A stretch of 21,991 nt of DNA, from positions 1 to 21,991 of the forward strand of contig CANBZE010000003.1 in the NCBI GenBank assembly GCA_947373775.1. Direction: 5' to 3'. The stretch comes from Alphaproteobacteria bacterium. GTDB taxonomy: Bacteria; Pseudomonadota; Alphaproteobacteria; Micropepsales; Micropepsaceae. A program made the translations under genes and the position numbers. Positions 6,940 to 14,797 of this stretch are shown one piece after another. Every line of letters starts with the position of its first letter. Position 1 is the first letter of the stretch. Below the pieces are notes generated by a model, which worked only from the letters and a program-made list of their open reading frames with translations, searched no databases and had not been told where the DNA came from.

Positions 6940-7740
6940 ATGCAACCTTGGAACATCGCCCATCGCGGCGGCGCCCAGCTGAGTCCCGAAAACACCTTGA
7001 GCGCCTTTGGGCGTGCATTAGGGAAAGGTGCCGATGGCGTGGAGTTGGATGTGCAACTATCACGTGACGGCGTTGTGGTCATACATCACGATTTCCGTCT
7101 CAACCCGGGGTACACGCGCTTGCGCGGCGGTGATTGGCTGGAAAATGCGGGCCCTCGCGTCAAAGATCTCACAGTCGAAGAGCTGCACCGGTACAATATC
7201 GGCCTGCCACGCCCTGGAAGCAGCTACGCGCTCGCGCATTCTCTTTTAGAGGACGCCGATGGAGAGGCTATTCCCACGCTCGAAGCGGCCGTCTGCATTT
7301 TCAAAATATATTCCCGCGTCGAGATAATGGTGGAGCTGAAATGCGACACCAGCGCGGATAGCTCTGATCCCACAGCGTTGGCGGACGCAGTTTATGACGT
7401 TATCGCTGCAGCCGACTTTTTGCCGAGCACCATCTTTGTCGGTTTCGACTGGCGGGCACTGGCGCGCATCCGCCAGCGCGATCGGAGCGCAGAATGCTGG
7501 TTCACCACCGACCGGTTGTCCGGTGATGCACGGCCGGTGATTGATTCCATCGCGGCGGCGGGCGGGCAGGGCTGGTTTCCCAACTTTGCGAACGCGACAC
7601 CCGACTCTGTCGCCTATGCCAAGGCGAGGGGCCTGAAAGTGGGGGCCTGGACGGTCAACGATCTCGCCGATATGCGCCAGCTGATGGAGCTGGACGCAAT
7701 TTGTACGGACAGGCCCGACCTGCTGGCTGCACTTGCCTAG
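6940..7740 (+). CDS. Glycerophosphodiester phosphodiesterase
   Basis: A 266-residue GDPD-family TIM-barrel enzyme that should hydrolyse deacylated phospholipids to glycerol-3-phosphate and an alcohol. The catalytic set is visible at the N-terminus: HRG at 8-10, PEN at 16-18, ELD at 35-37 and HHD at 49-51. The C-terminal end has the usual VGAWTVND strand and the TDRPDLL helix start. There is no signal peptide, so it appears cytoplasmic, like UgpQ. Its glycerol-3-phosphate could feed the glpD-type gene elsewhere in the window, but the two are not linked. The middle of the gene uses TTA and ATA codons, uncommon in the surrounding genes, which may mean later acquisition. Confidence 0.93.
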   Translation: MQPWNIAHRGGAQLSPENTLSAFGRALGKGADGVELDVQLSRDGVVVIHHDFRLNPGYTRLRGGDWLENAGPRVKDLTVEELHRYNIGLPRPGSSYALAHSLLEDADGEAIPTLEAAVCIFKIYSRVEIMVELKCDTSADSSDPTALADAVYDVIAAADFLPSTIFVGFDWRALARIRQRDRSAECWFTTDRLSGDARPVIDSIAAAGGQGWFPNFANATPDSVAYAKARGLKVGAWTVNDLADMRQLMELDAICTDRPDLLAALA

Positions 7741-7765
7741 GGAACCTTCTGCGGAACTGCGGGTT
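7741..7765 (+). promoter_or_regulatory. Possible EcfG-type (general stress) promoter
   Basis: GGAACC begins at the base after the phosphodiesterase stop, and GGTT follows after 15 bp. The alphaproteobacterial EcfG consensus is GGAAC followed by CGTT at a similar distance. The -10-like part is one base off and the spacer slightly short. It would give a leader of about 20 bases holding the strong ribosome-binding site of the next gene. Confidence 0.35.
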
Positions 7766-7794
7766 TAACAGGCAGATTTCACGGGAGGTATTTC

Positions 7795-7986
7795 ATGCCG
7801 CTTCTGACCATTGTTGTCGTGCTTATTGTCGTCGGCGTGCTGCTCTGGCTCGTCAACACCTATATCCCGATGGATGGCAAGATCAAATCCATTCTCAACG
7901 CGGTCGTCGTGATCGCGGTGGTGATCTGGCTCCTGCAGGCTTTTGGCGTCTTGGGTGACTTGGGCGCGATCCGCGTCGGTAAATAA
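7795..7986 (+). CDS. Small two-helix membrane protein (Thivi_2564-like)
   Basis: A 63-residue protein with two hydrophobic helices, at about 3-20 and 35-51. They are joined by the short polar stretch NTYIPMDGKIKSILN, and a short tail follows. The pattern VVGVLLWLVNTYIPMDGKIK resembles small membrane proteins that I recall being annotated as the Thivi_2564 family, whose function is unknown. The start is set by GGGAGGT (7783-7789), the strongest Shine-Dalgarno in the window, six bases before the ATG. It lies 54 bp after the phosphodiesterase gene but has its own possible stress promoter. I propose no molecular role. Confidence 0.8.
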   Translation: MPLLTIVVVLIVVGVLLWLVNTYIPMDGKIKSILNAVVVIAVVIWLLQAFGVLGDLGAIRVGK

Positions 7987-7999
7987 CGCTTACAGTTCC

Positions 8000-8087
8000 G
8001 GCCGCTCGCCCAAGCTCGCGGCGTTATTCGCTCGAAATGGTCCACCGGACCATTTCGTCGGCCATTCTGCTTCACAGAATGACCGAC
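8000..8087. repeat. Three tandem hairpins downstream of cysK
   Basis: Between two convergent genes there is a weak 5-bp stem (8001-8005 / 8018-8022), then a perfect 11-bp stem with a three-base loop (8033-8043 / 8047-8057), then a 13-bp stem with one mismatch and a CTTCA loop (8057-8069 / 8075-8087). There is no U-run in either direction. Terminator function for both genes is possible. The dense palindromes also suit a REP-like element. GGCCGCTCGCCCA at 8000-8012 recurs with one change on the other side of cysK. Confidence 0.6.
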
Positions 8088-8090
8088 CGC

Positions 8091-9050
<960 letters not shown>

Positions 9051-9072
9051 GTATAAGCTCTCCTTAAAGTTT

Positions 9073-9103
9073 GGTCGCTCGCCCATACGCTGTCGCTATG
9101 GGC
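9073..9103. repeat. Inverted repeat between the Rrf2 gene and cysK, with a sequence shared downstream of cysK
   Basis: GCCCATA (9081-9087) and TATGGGC (9097-9103) form a perfect 7-bp inverted repeat around nine bases. GGTCGCTCGCCCA (9073-9085) matches 8000-8012 at 12 of 13 positions in the same orientation. The repeat lies just upstream of the cysK ribosome-binding site. It could be an operator for the neighbouring Rrf2 protein, a leader hairpin, or part of a dispersed repeat. Confidence 0.5.
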
Positions 9104-9116
9104 CTCGTCGACGCTC

Positions 9117-9566
9117 CTAAATAATAAAGTCGGCGCTAGTCTCTACCCCGGCTTCGACGCCTGCATGACGGGCGCGCTGGCACAAGTCCTCGATGGACAC
9201 CGAATCCAGCCGCACCATCAATTCGTCCTGCAGGGTGGCAACGAAGGGCGCGACGATCCGTTGCCCCAGGTCCGAGCGGGGCGTGTGCTTTTCCTCGTCA
9301 TCCTCGATGCTTTCAGCCACCCGCACCACATCGCCCACCGAAATGCGGCGGCGTTCCCGCGCCAGCCGGTAGCCGCCGCGCGGGCCGCGCACGCCCTTGA
9401 GGATGCCGGCGCGCACCAGTTGCTGCATCACCTGTTCCAGGTAACGCTGCGGTACGCCTTGGCGGGCGGTGATTTCCTTGGCCTGCACCGGCTCGGGCCG
9501 CGCATTGAAGGCGATGTCGATTACCGCTTCCAGCGCCAGCAAGGTTTTGCGCGACAGCTTCAGCAT
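9117..9566 (-). CDS. Rrf2 family transcriptional regulator without the Fe-S cysteines
   Basis: A 149-residue winged-helix repressor-type protein. The N-terminal [19 protein letters not shown], the recognition-helix region ITARQGVPQRYLEQVMQQL (about 32-50) and the wing GVRGPRGGYRLAR (58-70) are typical of Rrf2. The IscR/NsrR subgroup carries three cysteines near 90-110; this protein has only Cys129, so a cluster of that type is unlikely. The frame runs on upstream through dut, but the ATG at 9566 overlaps the dut stop as TGATG and starts exactly with the family. It stands directly before cysK, which suggests control of cysteine synthesis as by CymR in Firmicutes. That role is inferred from context. 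Confidence 0.9.
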   Translation of the reverse strand: MLKLSRKTLLALEAVIDIAFNARPEPVQAKEITARQGVPQRYLEQVMQQLVRAGILKGVRGPRGGYRLARERRRISVGDVVRVAESIEDDEEKHTPRSDLGQRIVAPFVATLQDELMVRLDSVSIEDLCQRARHAGVEAGVETSADFII

Positions 9567-10018
9567 CAGCTCTTGACCGTCATGCCAGTGCTGCCGAAAC
9601 CGCCGGCGCCGCGGGCGCTGTCGGACAAAGCGTCCACTTCGACCAATTCGGCCTGTTCGTGGCGGGCGATCACCATCTGGGCGATCTTCATGCCGCGCGA
9701 AATCTTGAACACAGCATCGCTGTGGTTGATCAGGATGGCCTTGATCTCGCCGCGATAGTCGCTGTCGATGGTGCCCGGCGAGTTCAAACACGTGATGCCG
9801 TGGTTCAGTGCCAGGCCGGAGCGCGGCCGCACCTGCGCCTCCACCCCCAGCGGCAATTCGATGGCGATGCCGGTGGCCACCGCCATGCGGGCGCCGGGCT
9901 TCAGTTCAATGTCGGCATCGATCGCCGCCAAAAGGTCGAGGCCCGCCGAGCCTTGGGTGGCGTAATGGGGCAGGGGCAAATCCCGCGCATGCGGCAGCTT
10001 CTGGATTCCAACTTTCAT
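9566..10018 (-). CDS. dut: Deoxyuridine 5'-triphosphate nucleotidohydrolase (dUTPase)
   Basis: A 150-residue trimeric dUTPase that converts dUTP to dUMP, keeping uracil out of DNA and supplying thymidylate synthesis. All five family motifs are present: GSAGLDL at 23-29, PRSGLA at 65-70, [10 protein letters not shown] at 82-91 with the uracil-stacking tyrosine, RGMKIAQMV at about 108-116, and the C-terminal arm [10 protein letters not shown] at 136-145. Length is normal. Its start overlaps the coaBC stop (TAATG) and its stop overlaps the Rrf2 start (TGATG), so the three genes are translationally coupled. The coaBC-dut pair is common in proteobacteria. Confidence 0.97.
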   Translation of the reverse strand: MKVGIQKLPHARDLPLPHYATQGSAGLDLLAAIDADIELKPGARMAVATGIAIELPLGVEAQVRPRSGLALNHGITCLNSPGTIDSDYRGEIKAILINHSDAVFKISRGMKIAQMVIARHEQAELVEVDALSDSARGAGGFGSTGMTVKS

Positions 10019-11214
10019 TACGCCGCGCCCTTGAGCTTTTGCGCGATGCGGGCCGCCAACTGTGTGCCCACCTCGCTTTTTGACATTTCGGGCCAGTCTT
10101 CGGTGCCGGCCTCGCTGATCAGGTGGATGCGGTTGCGGTCGCCGCCCATCACATCGCCCGAGACGTCATTGGCGATGATCCAGTCGGCACCCTTGCGGCC
10201 GCGCTTGGCCACCGCGTTGGTCACGACATCGTCAGTCTCGGCGGCAAAGCCGATCACCAGGCGTGGGCGTTTGGGTCCAGCTGCGATGGCGGCCAGAATG
10301 TCCGGGTTTTCCACCAGCTTGATCAACGGCACCACACGGTCCACCGATTTCTTGATCTTGGAATTGGCGATGATGTCGGGCCGCCAGTCGGACACTGCCG
10401 CCGCCATCACCAGCACGTCGGCGGGCAGGGCGGCTTCGCAGGCCGCCAGCATCTCGCGCGCGGTGGTGACGCGCCGCAGCTTGACGCCTTCGGGCGGCGC
10501 GATGGAAACGGGACCGGAGATCAGGGTGGTCGCGGCGCCCGCGCGCATCAATGCTTCGGCGATGGCATAGCCCTGCTTGCCGCTGGAATGGTTGGCGAGG
10601 AAGCGCACCGGGTCCACCGGCTCGCGCGTGGGGCCGGCCGTGACCAGCGCCGTAAGACCGGCGAGGGGGCCGGAAACGGAAAGCGCGCGCTCAATGGCGG
10701 CGACGATCTCTGTCGGCTCCGCCATGCGGCCGGGTCCGAATTCGCAGCAAGCCATTTCGCCGTCATTGGGTCCGACAAAAAGCACGCCGTCTTTTTCCAG
10801 CGTCGCGCGGTTGCGCTTCACAGCTGCGCTCTCCCACATCCGCACATTCATGGCGGGCGCCATCAGAACTTTCTTGTCGGTGGCCAGCAGGGTGGTGGAG
10901 GCGAGATCGTTTGCCAGACCGTTGGCCATCTTGGCCATCAGGTCGGCGGTGGCCGGCGCCACCACCACCAGGTCGGCACTGCGCGACAGCTGGATGTGGC
11001 CCATCTCGGCTTCGTCGGTCAGGCTGAACAGATCGGAATAGATTTTGTCGCCGGTCAGCGCCGACAGTGACAGGGGCGTGACAAACTCTGCGCCGTCCGT
11101 GGTCAGGATGGCGCGGGCCTTCACGCCGCGCGCCGCCAAGGCGCGCACCAGCTCCAGGCTTTTGTAGGCAGCGATGCCGCCGCCGACGATCAGAAGAATG
11201 CTTTTGCCGCGCAC
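10018..11214 (-). CDS. coaBC: Bifunctional phosphopantothenoylcysteine decarboxylase / phosphopantothenate-cysteine ligase
   Basis: A 398-residue cytoplasmic enzyme that performs two successive steps of coenzyme A synthesis. The N-terminal CoaC flavoprotein domain (about 1-180) has the catalytic His73 in [18 protein letters not shown] at 120-127, and the substrate-clamp [10 protein letters not shown] at 155-164. The CoaB domain follows from about 186, with [22 protein letters not shown]. The start codon is GTG, preceded by a weak GGA; no better ATG exists and the protein begins in register with the family. A TATATA sequence 29 bases upstream may be its -10 box. It heads the coupled coaBC-dut-Rrf2 run. 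CoaBC consumes cysteine, which fits with cysK lying in the same direction. Confidence 0.96.
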   Translation of the reverse strand: MRGKSILLIVGGGIAAYKSLELVRALAARGVKARAILTTDGAEFVTPLSLSALTGDKIYSDLFSLTDEAEMGHIQLSRSADLVVVAPATADLMAKMANGLANDLASTTLLATDKKVLMAPAMNVRMWESAAVKRNRATLEKDGVLFVGPNDGEMACCEFGPGRMAEPTEIVAAIERALSVSGPLAGLTALVTAGPTREPVDPVRFLANHSSGKQGYAIAEALMRAGAATTLISGPVSIAPPEGVKLRRVTTAREMLAACEAALPADVLVMAAAVSDWRPDIIANSKIKKSVDRVVPLIKLVENPDILAAIAAGPKRPRLVIGFAAETDDVVTNAVAKRGRKGADWIIANDVSGDVMGGDRNRIHLISEAGTEDWPEMSKSEVGTQLAARIAQKLKGAA

Positions 11215-11242
11215 GATGGAAATCCACGTATCTGGGGCGGGG

Positions 11243-11271
11243 TATATAGCAAATCACGCGGGCGGCGTGTA
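11243..11271 (-). promoter_or_regulatory. Candidate promoter of coaBC
   Basis: TATATA (11248-11243 on the minus strand) could be the -10 box of the coaBC run, giving a leader of about 22 bases. The -35 position (TACACG, 17 bp further) is weak. The site stands out as AT-rich in a GC-rich gap. Confidence 0.35.
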
Positions 11272-11339
11272 ATTCTTCGGCAAACCATTGAAATTGCTAT
11301 ATGAATATTCGGTTAAGACCCCGTTCATATCGGTCTGTC

Positions 11340-11564
11340 ATGCTTTTGCGCATGACGATGACGACCGGTGATCTTTACCGACTGGCGGGCGACCTGGCCG
11401 AGGAACACGGCAAAGCGGCGTCCGATTATGCCAGCCGCGCGGTGATGACCCTGGAAGCGGAAGGCCGCCACGACCGGGCCCAGTTCTGGTTCCTGATGCT
11501 GGTCCTGCTGGGCGACATCCATTCCGGCCGCATCGACCCCGACGCCCGCATCTCCATCCACTAG
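11340..11564 (+). CDS. Small hypothetical helical protein
   Basis: A 74-residue protein, from the chosen ATG, with the core TGDLYRLAGDLAEEHGKAAS followed by a long helix and the segment FWFLMLVLLGDIHSGRID. It appears helical and acidic, with a hydrophobic stretch too short and too interrupted to be a clear membrane span. It recalls a class of small uncharacterised alphaproteobacterial proteins, but I cannot name a family. Starts at 11301, 11340, 11352 and 11358 are all in frame and none has a good Shine-Dalgarno. The region before 11340 looks more like promoter sequence than protein. The esterase gene follows 47 bp later and may be cotranscribed. No function is proposed. Confidence 0.6.
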   Translation: MLLRMTMTTGDLYRLAGDLAEEHGKAASDYASRAVMTLEAEGRHDRAQFWFLMLVLLGDIHSGRIDPDARISIH

Positions 11565-11611
11565 TTCCGGCAAATGCGTTAGCATCCCTGCGCGCTTTGC
11601 ACGGGAACTTC

Positions 11612-12553
11612 ATGCCGCTCGATCCATTGGTGAAAGCCTTCCTGGACAAGGCCGCGGCGTTCCCGCGCCCCAAGGCCTGGGACGTGCCGCCCGCGATCGC
11701 CCGCCAATCCTTCGCCGGCATGATGCAGCTCACCAGCCCCAGGGATGTGGCGGTGGGCAAGATCGAGAATTTCACCATCCCGGGACCGGGCGGCGAAATC
11801 CGCGCCCGTTCCTACGCGCCGGTGGCGGCGGCGGGACCGCAGCCGACCTTGATCTATTTCCATGGCGGCGGTTTCGTCGCCGGCAACCTGGAGAGTCACG
11901 ATGGCCTCTGCCGGCTGCTGGCGGCCGAAGGCGGCTTCAAGGTAATCGCGGTGGATTACCGCCTGGCCCCGGAGCACCCATACCCTGCGGCGGTGGACGA
12001 TGCCTGGGCCGCCGTCCAATGGATCGAGAAGAACGCCGCCGAGATCGGCGTGGATGCGGGGCGCATCGCGGTGGGCGGCGACAGCGCCGGCGGCATGCTG
12101 GCCGCCATCGTCACCCAACTGGCGCGGGAAAAGGGCGGCATCAAGATTGCGTATCAGCTGCTGCTGTTTCCCAATACCCAGATGGGCGGGGAGACCGCTT
12201 CGCTCAATGAATTCGCGGTGGGCTATTTCCTGGAACGCCGCGCCATCGAATATTTTAACTCGCTGTATCTGACGCCGGAGGCTGACACCGCTTCGCCCAG
12301 GATATCGCCGTTGCGCGCCAAGGACTTTGCCGGCTTGCCGCCCGCCTTTGTGATGCTGGGCGGCTATGATCCGCTGCATGACGAGGGTCTGGCCTATGCC
12401 GAAAAGCTGCGCGCCGCCGGGGTGAAGGTGACCATCGCCGACTATGCCGACATGGTGCATTGCTTCATTTATCTGCAGACGGTGTTGCCGCAGGCACATG
12501 ACGCGGTGGCCAAAGCGGCCAAAGCGGTGAAAGAGGCGCTGGCCGCCGCTTAG
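11612..12553 (+). CDS. Alpha/beta hydrolase, hormone-sensitive lipase family (esterase)
   Basis: A 313-residue cytoplasmic esterase of bacterial family IV, expected to cleave short- to medium-chain esters. The oxyanion-hole motif HGGGF is at 84-88 and the nucleophile elbow GDSAGG is at 156-161 with Ser158. Asp253 in GYDPLHDEG and His283 in MVHCF complete the triad. DYRLAPEHPYPA at 115-126 is the usual family strand. The frame could start at a TTG five codons earlier, but ATG 11612 with GGGAA before it fits better. Its last four bases overlap the end of the convergent gene on the minus strand. Whether it has a lipid-linked role with that operon is unknown. Confidence 0.93.
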   Translation: MPLDPLVKAFLDKAAAFPRPKAWDVPPAIARQSFAGMMQLTSPRDVAVGKIENFTIPGPGGEIRARSYAPVAAAGPQPTLIYFHGGGFVAGNLESHDGLCRLLAAEGGFKVIAVDYRLAPEHPYPAAVDDAWAAVQWIEKNAAEIGVDAGRIAVGGDSAGGMLAAIVTQLAREKGGIKIAYQLLLFPNTQMGGETASLNEFAVGYFLERRAIEYFNSLYLTPEADTASPRISPLRAKDFAGLPPAFVMLGGYDPLHDEGLAYAEKLRAAGVKVTIADYADMVHCFIYLQTVLPQAHDAVAKAAKAVKEALAAA

Positions 12554-13923
12554 GCCAGGATTCCCTTGGGATCCAGCACCTGCCGGATCGCCTGCTGCAG
12601 CTGTGTGTCCAGCAAGGCGGGCTCGGGTCCGGCAAAAGCCTTTTCCGCCACATCCCGGACGGCCTGCGCCTGGGCGACGCCGTCACCCAGCACGCGCGGA
12701 AAGATCATGGTCAGGCGCAGCTGCGCGCCGTCGGGAGAAATGCCGCTGACCTGCGCCAGCACCAATCCATGTGAACCGGTGCGGGGCGATTGCTGGCGCA
12801 TCGCCTGGTCCAGTGCGGCGCGCGCGGTGCTGTAGAGCACGGGCAATTTCGACCAGGTGGCGAATGCCTGGATGCTGTCCACCGTAACGCCGCGGTCCAT
12901 CAGCGCGTCGCTGTCATCACCCGGCTGCGGCAGCACCCGAACCAGCGCGCCCAGCTTCGCGGCCAGGGCATCGAAGCGTTTGCGATGGACGGCGATATCG
13001 CTGCCGGTGAAGGTGACGGCCAGCGCGCAGGCCTGATCATCCAGGTGGCGCACCTGGCGGTAGATGTCTTCCTGCCTCTGCCACAGGTTTTGGCGCACAC
13101 CCGCCATCCGTGCCGTGAAACGGGTCTGGGCCGCGTCCGACAATTGCGCATCGCGAAGCGCAAGCCCCAGGCGTTCGGCTTCATGCAGGGCTGCGAGCCC
13201 AGCGGCGAAATCGGGAAACAGGTAATGGCGCTGTTCACTCGCGGTGGGCAAGGCGCGTACCCGTAGCGTGGCCGAGGTGATGATGCCCGGCAGCTTGCGC
13301 GGCGTCGGGATCAATCCGCGCGGTGTCGCCACTTTCATGTCGTGCAGCCAGGGCGCGTCCTGTTGGACGATATGACCGCCCAAGGTGGCGAAACTGTCGG
13401 CCGTGAGCATCAGTCCCCGGGCCGCCAGCTGCCGCGCAAGTTCTATGCTGCTGATCCCAGCTTCGACTTCGGCCAGTCCCGACATGAAATCCACCGACAG
13501 CAGCCGGTCCATGCGGGCCAGATTGATCGCCACATGCAGTTTGTCGCTGGAGGCTGTCACCGCGATCCCGTCCTCGGCACAGATACGCAGGATGGCAAGC
13601 ACATCATCGCAGTCCCGCGGCACCAGCACTGCGTCCGGGATGTGGGACACAAGCCCCGCGCGTAGCTGCAAGCGGTCGGCGGCGGTGCCGCGCGCGGCGT
13701 GAGCCAGGCGCGTGTCCTTGTCTTCGCGCACGCCTTGTTCGCCCAGCAAGCCTGCGAATTTTTCGCGGGAGGTTTCGCTCAGGCGGCTGGCGGGCAGGGT
13801 GATGTCGGCGCGGGCGCGCGGCGGCGTCAGCAGCAGCGCAGGCATGGCCAGCGCATCCGCCAGCCAGCGCCAGGACGGCTCGGCCGCCCCCGCGTCTGCA
13901 TCCCAGCGAATCCATTGATTCAT
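12550..13923 (-). CDS. Alkyl-DHAP synthase-like protein lacking the FAD-binding and catalytic loops (likely pseudoenzyme)
   Basis: A 457-residue protein that follows the FAD-dependent alkyldihydroxyacetonephosphate synthase (AGPS) family from end to end. Matching parts are RLAHARG-like LAHAARGTAADRLQLRAG (74-91), IPDAVLVPRDCDDVLAIL, LARMDRLLSVD (135-145), ATLGGHIV (179-186), VATPRGLI (198-205), ITSATLRVRALP (215-226), FATWSKLPVLYSTARAAL (354-371) and VLDPKGILA at the end. Missing where they should occur are the glycine-rich GGGTS-type FAD loop (about 122-131), the second FAD segment (about 187-197), the GSEG-type loop (about 206-214) and the His-rich catalytic loop (about 428-436). The frame is intact and about 70 residues shorter than active bacterial AGPS. 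It follows the kinase-like gene by 40 bp. The family match is firm; loss of FAD binding is inferred. Confidence 0.75.
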   Translation of the reverse strand: MNQWIRWDADAGAAEPSWRWLADALAMPALLLTPPRARADITLPASRLSETSREKFAGLLGEQGVREDKDTRLAHAARGTAADRLQLRAGLVSHIPDAVLVPRDCDDVLAILRICAEDGIAVTASSDKLHVAINLARMDRLLSVDFMSGLAEVEAGISSIELARQLAARGLMLTADSFATLGGHIVQQDAPWLHDMKVATPRGLIPTPRKLPGIITSATLRVRALPTASEQRHYLFPDFAAGLAALHEAERLGLALRDAQLSDAAQTRFTARMAGVRQNLWQRQEDIYRQVRHLDDQACALAVTFTGSDIAVHRKRFDALAAKLGALVRVLPQPGDDSDALMDRGVTVDSIQAFATWSKLPVLYSTARAALDQAMRQQSPRTGSHGLVLAQVSGISPDGAQLRLTMIFPRVLGDGVAQAQAVRDVAEKAFAGPEPALLDTQLQQAIRQVLDPKGILA

Positions 13924-13963
13924 GACAGGCAGCCTAGCGCAAAAGCGGGCTGGGACGGCGCGC

Positions 13964-14797
13964 CTAGATACGCAAATTCACAGCTGCTGAGCAGATTTCA
14001 AAGGTTGCGGGCAGGATACCGGCGCTTTCCCCATCGGTTTCCACATCCACCGAACCCGCCGTGTCCAGGGTGGGAGCGGCGGTCAGTCGCGCGATGCGCA
14101 AGGCCCGGGCATCATCGGCGCGGCCCCGTCCGTCCAGCACCGTCATGGCGAACGCATCCGCTTGGGGCGCCAGGTTGACACTGGAAATGCCCGCGATCTC
14201 GTCATAACCACTCGCCATCAACCGCACCCGGGTTGGGCGCCAGGCCAGCCGCGCCAGGAATCGGTGCAGTCCGTTGGCAAAGCCGTGACCGAACAGCCGG
14301 GCGATGCGGGCGCGGCCCAGGGCGCGGGCGGTGCTGGCGGTAAGCCCAAAGCTGGCGCCGCCCAGAAAATAGCGCGTCACCGGTTCGCCATTGCCGCTGA
14401 TGCAGGCGACCTTGCCCAGCGCCGTCTTGTGGATGCGGGCGCGGGCCAGGTGCGCAACACCGGCTTCCCAGCCCGGCGCAACGCCGAAGCGCCGGCAAAG
14501 CGTACTGTCATGGCCGTTGTGCACAAAGCTGAAGGTCGCGTCGGGCACGACGGCCGCGCCGCGTTCGAAGAACCCGTTCAACGCTTCGTTGATGGTGCCG
14601 TCGCCGCCCACCGCGATGACTTCCATATGCCCGTCGCGCAGAGCGTCGCGCACCATATGGGCGGCCTGGCCTGCGCCGGTGGTGACAAAGAAAGACATCA
14701 GGGGAAAGATGCGCTCGAGCGCTTCCTCGATTTGTTGCCAGTCGCGCCCGGTGCGTCCGCCGGCGGAGTTGGGGTTGAAGACGACGAAGGCGGTCAT
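13964..14797 (-). CDS. Diacylglycerol kinase-like protein with an atypical nucleotide loop
   Basis: A 277-residue protein of the DagK/YegS lipid and sphingosine kinase family, which phosphorylates diacylglycerol or a related lipid at the membrane surface. The first motif, NPNSAGGRTG, is at 8-17, the hallmark VGGDGTINEALNG is at 63-75, and the C-terminal DGESAGILPATFE is usual for the family. The next conserved loop, normally PxGTGxDF-like, reads HNGHDSTLCRRFG (93-105) and has lost the GTG core. This may alter or abolish ATP binding. It overlaps the dehydrogenase stop by four bases (ATGA), so it is translationally coupled to it. The neighbours point to ether- or glycerolipid metabolism. The substrate is not known. 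Confidence 0.82.
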   Translation of the reverse strand: MTAFVVFNPNSAGGRTGRDWQQIEEALERIFPLMSFFVTTGAGQAAHMVRDALRDGHMEVIAVGGDGTINEALNGFFERGAAVVPDATFSFVHNGHDSTLCRRFGVAPGWEAGVAHLARARIHKTALGKVACISGNGEPVTRYFLGGASFGLTASTARALGRARIARLFGHGFANGLHRFLARLAWRPTRVRLMASGYDEIAGISSVNLAPQADAFAMTVLDGRGRADDARALRIARLTAAPTLDTAGSVDVETDGESAGILPATFEICSAAVNLRI

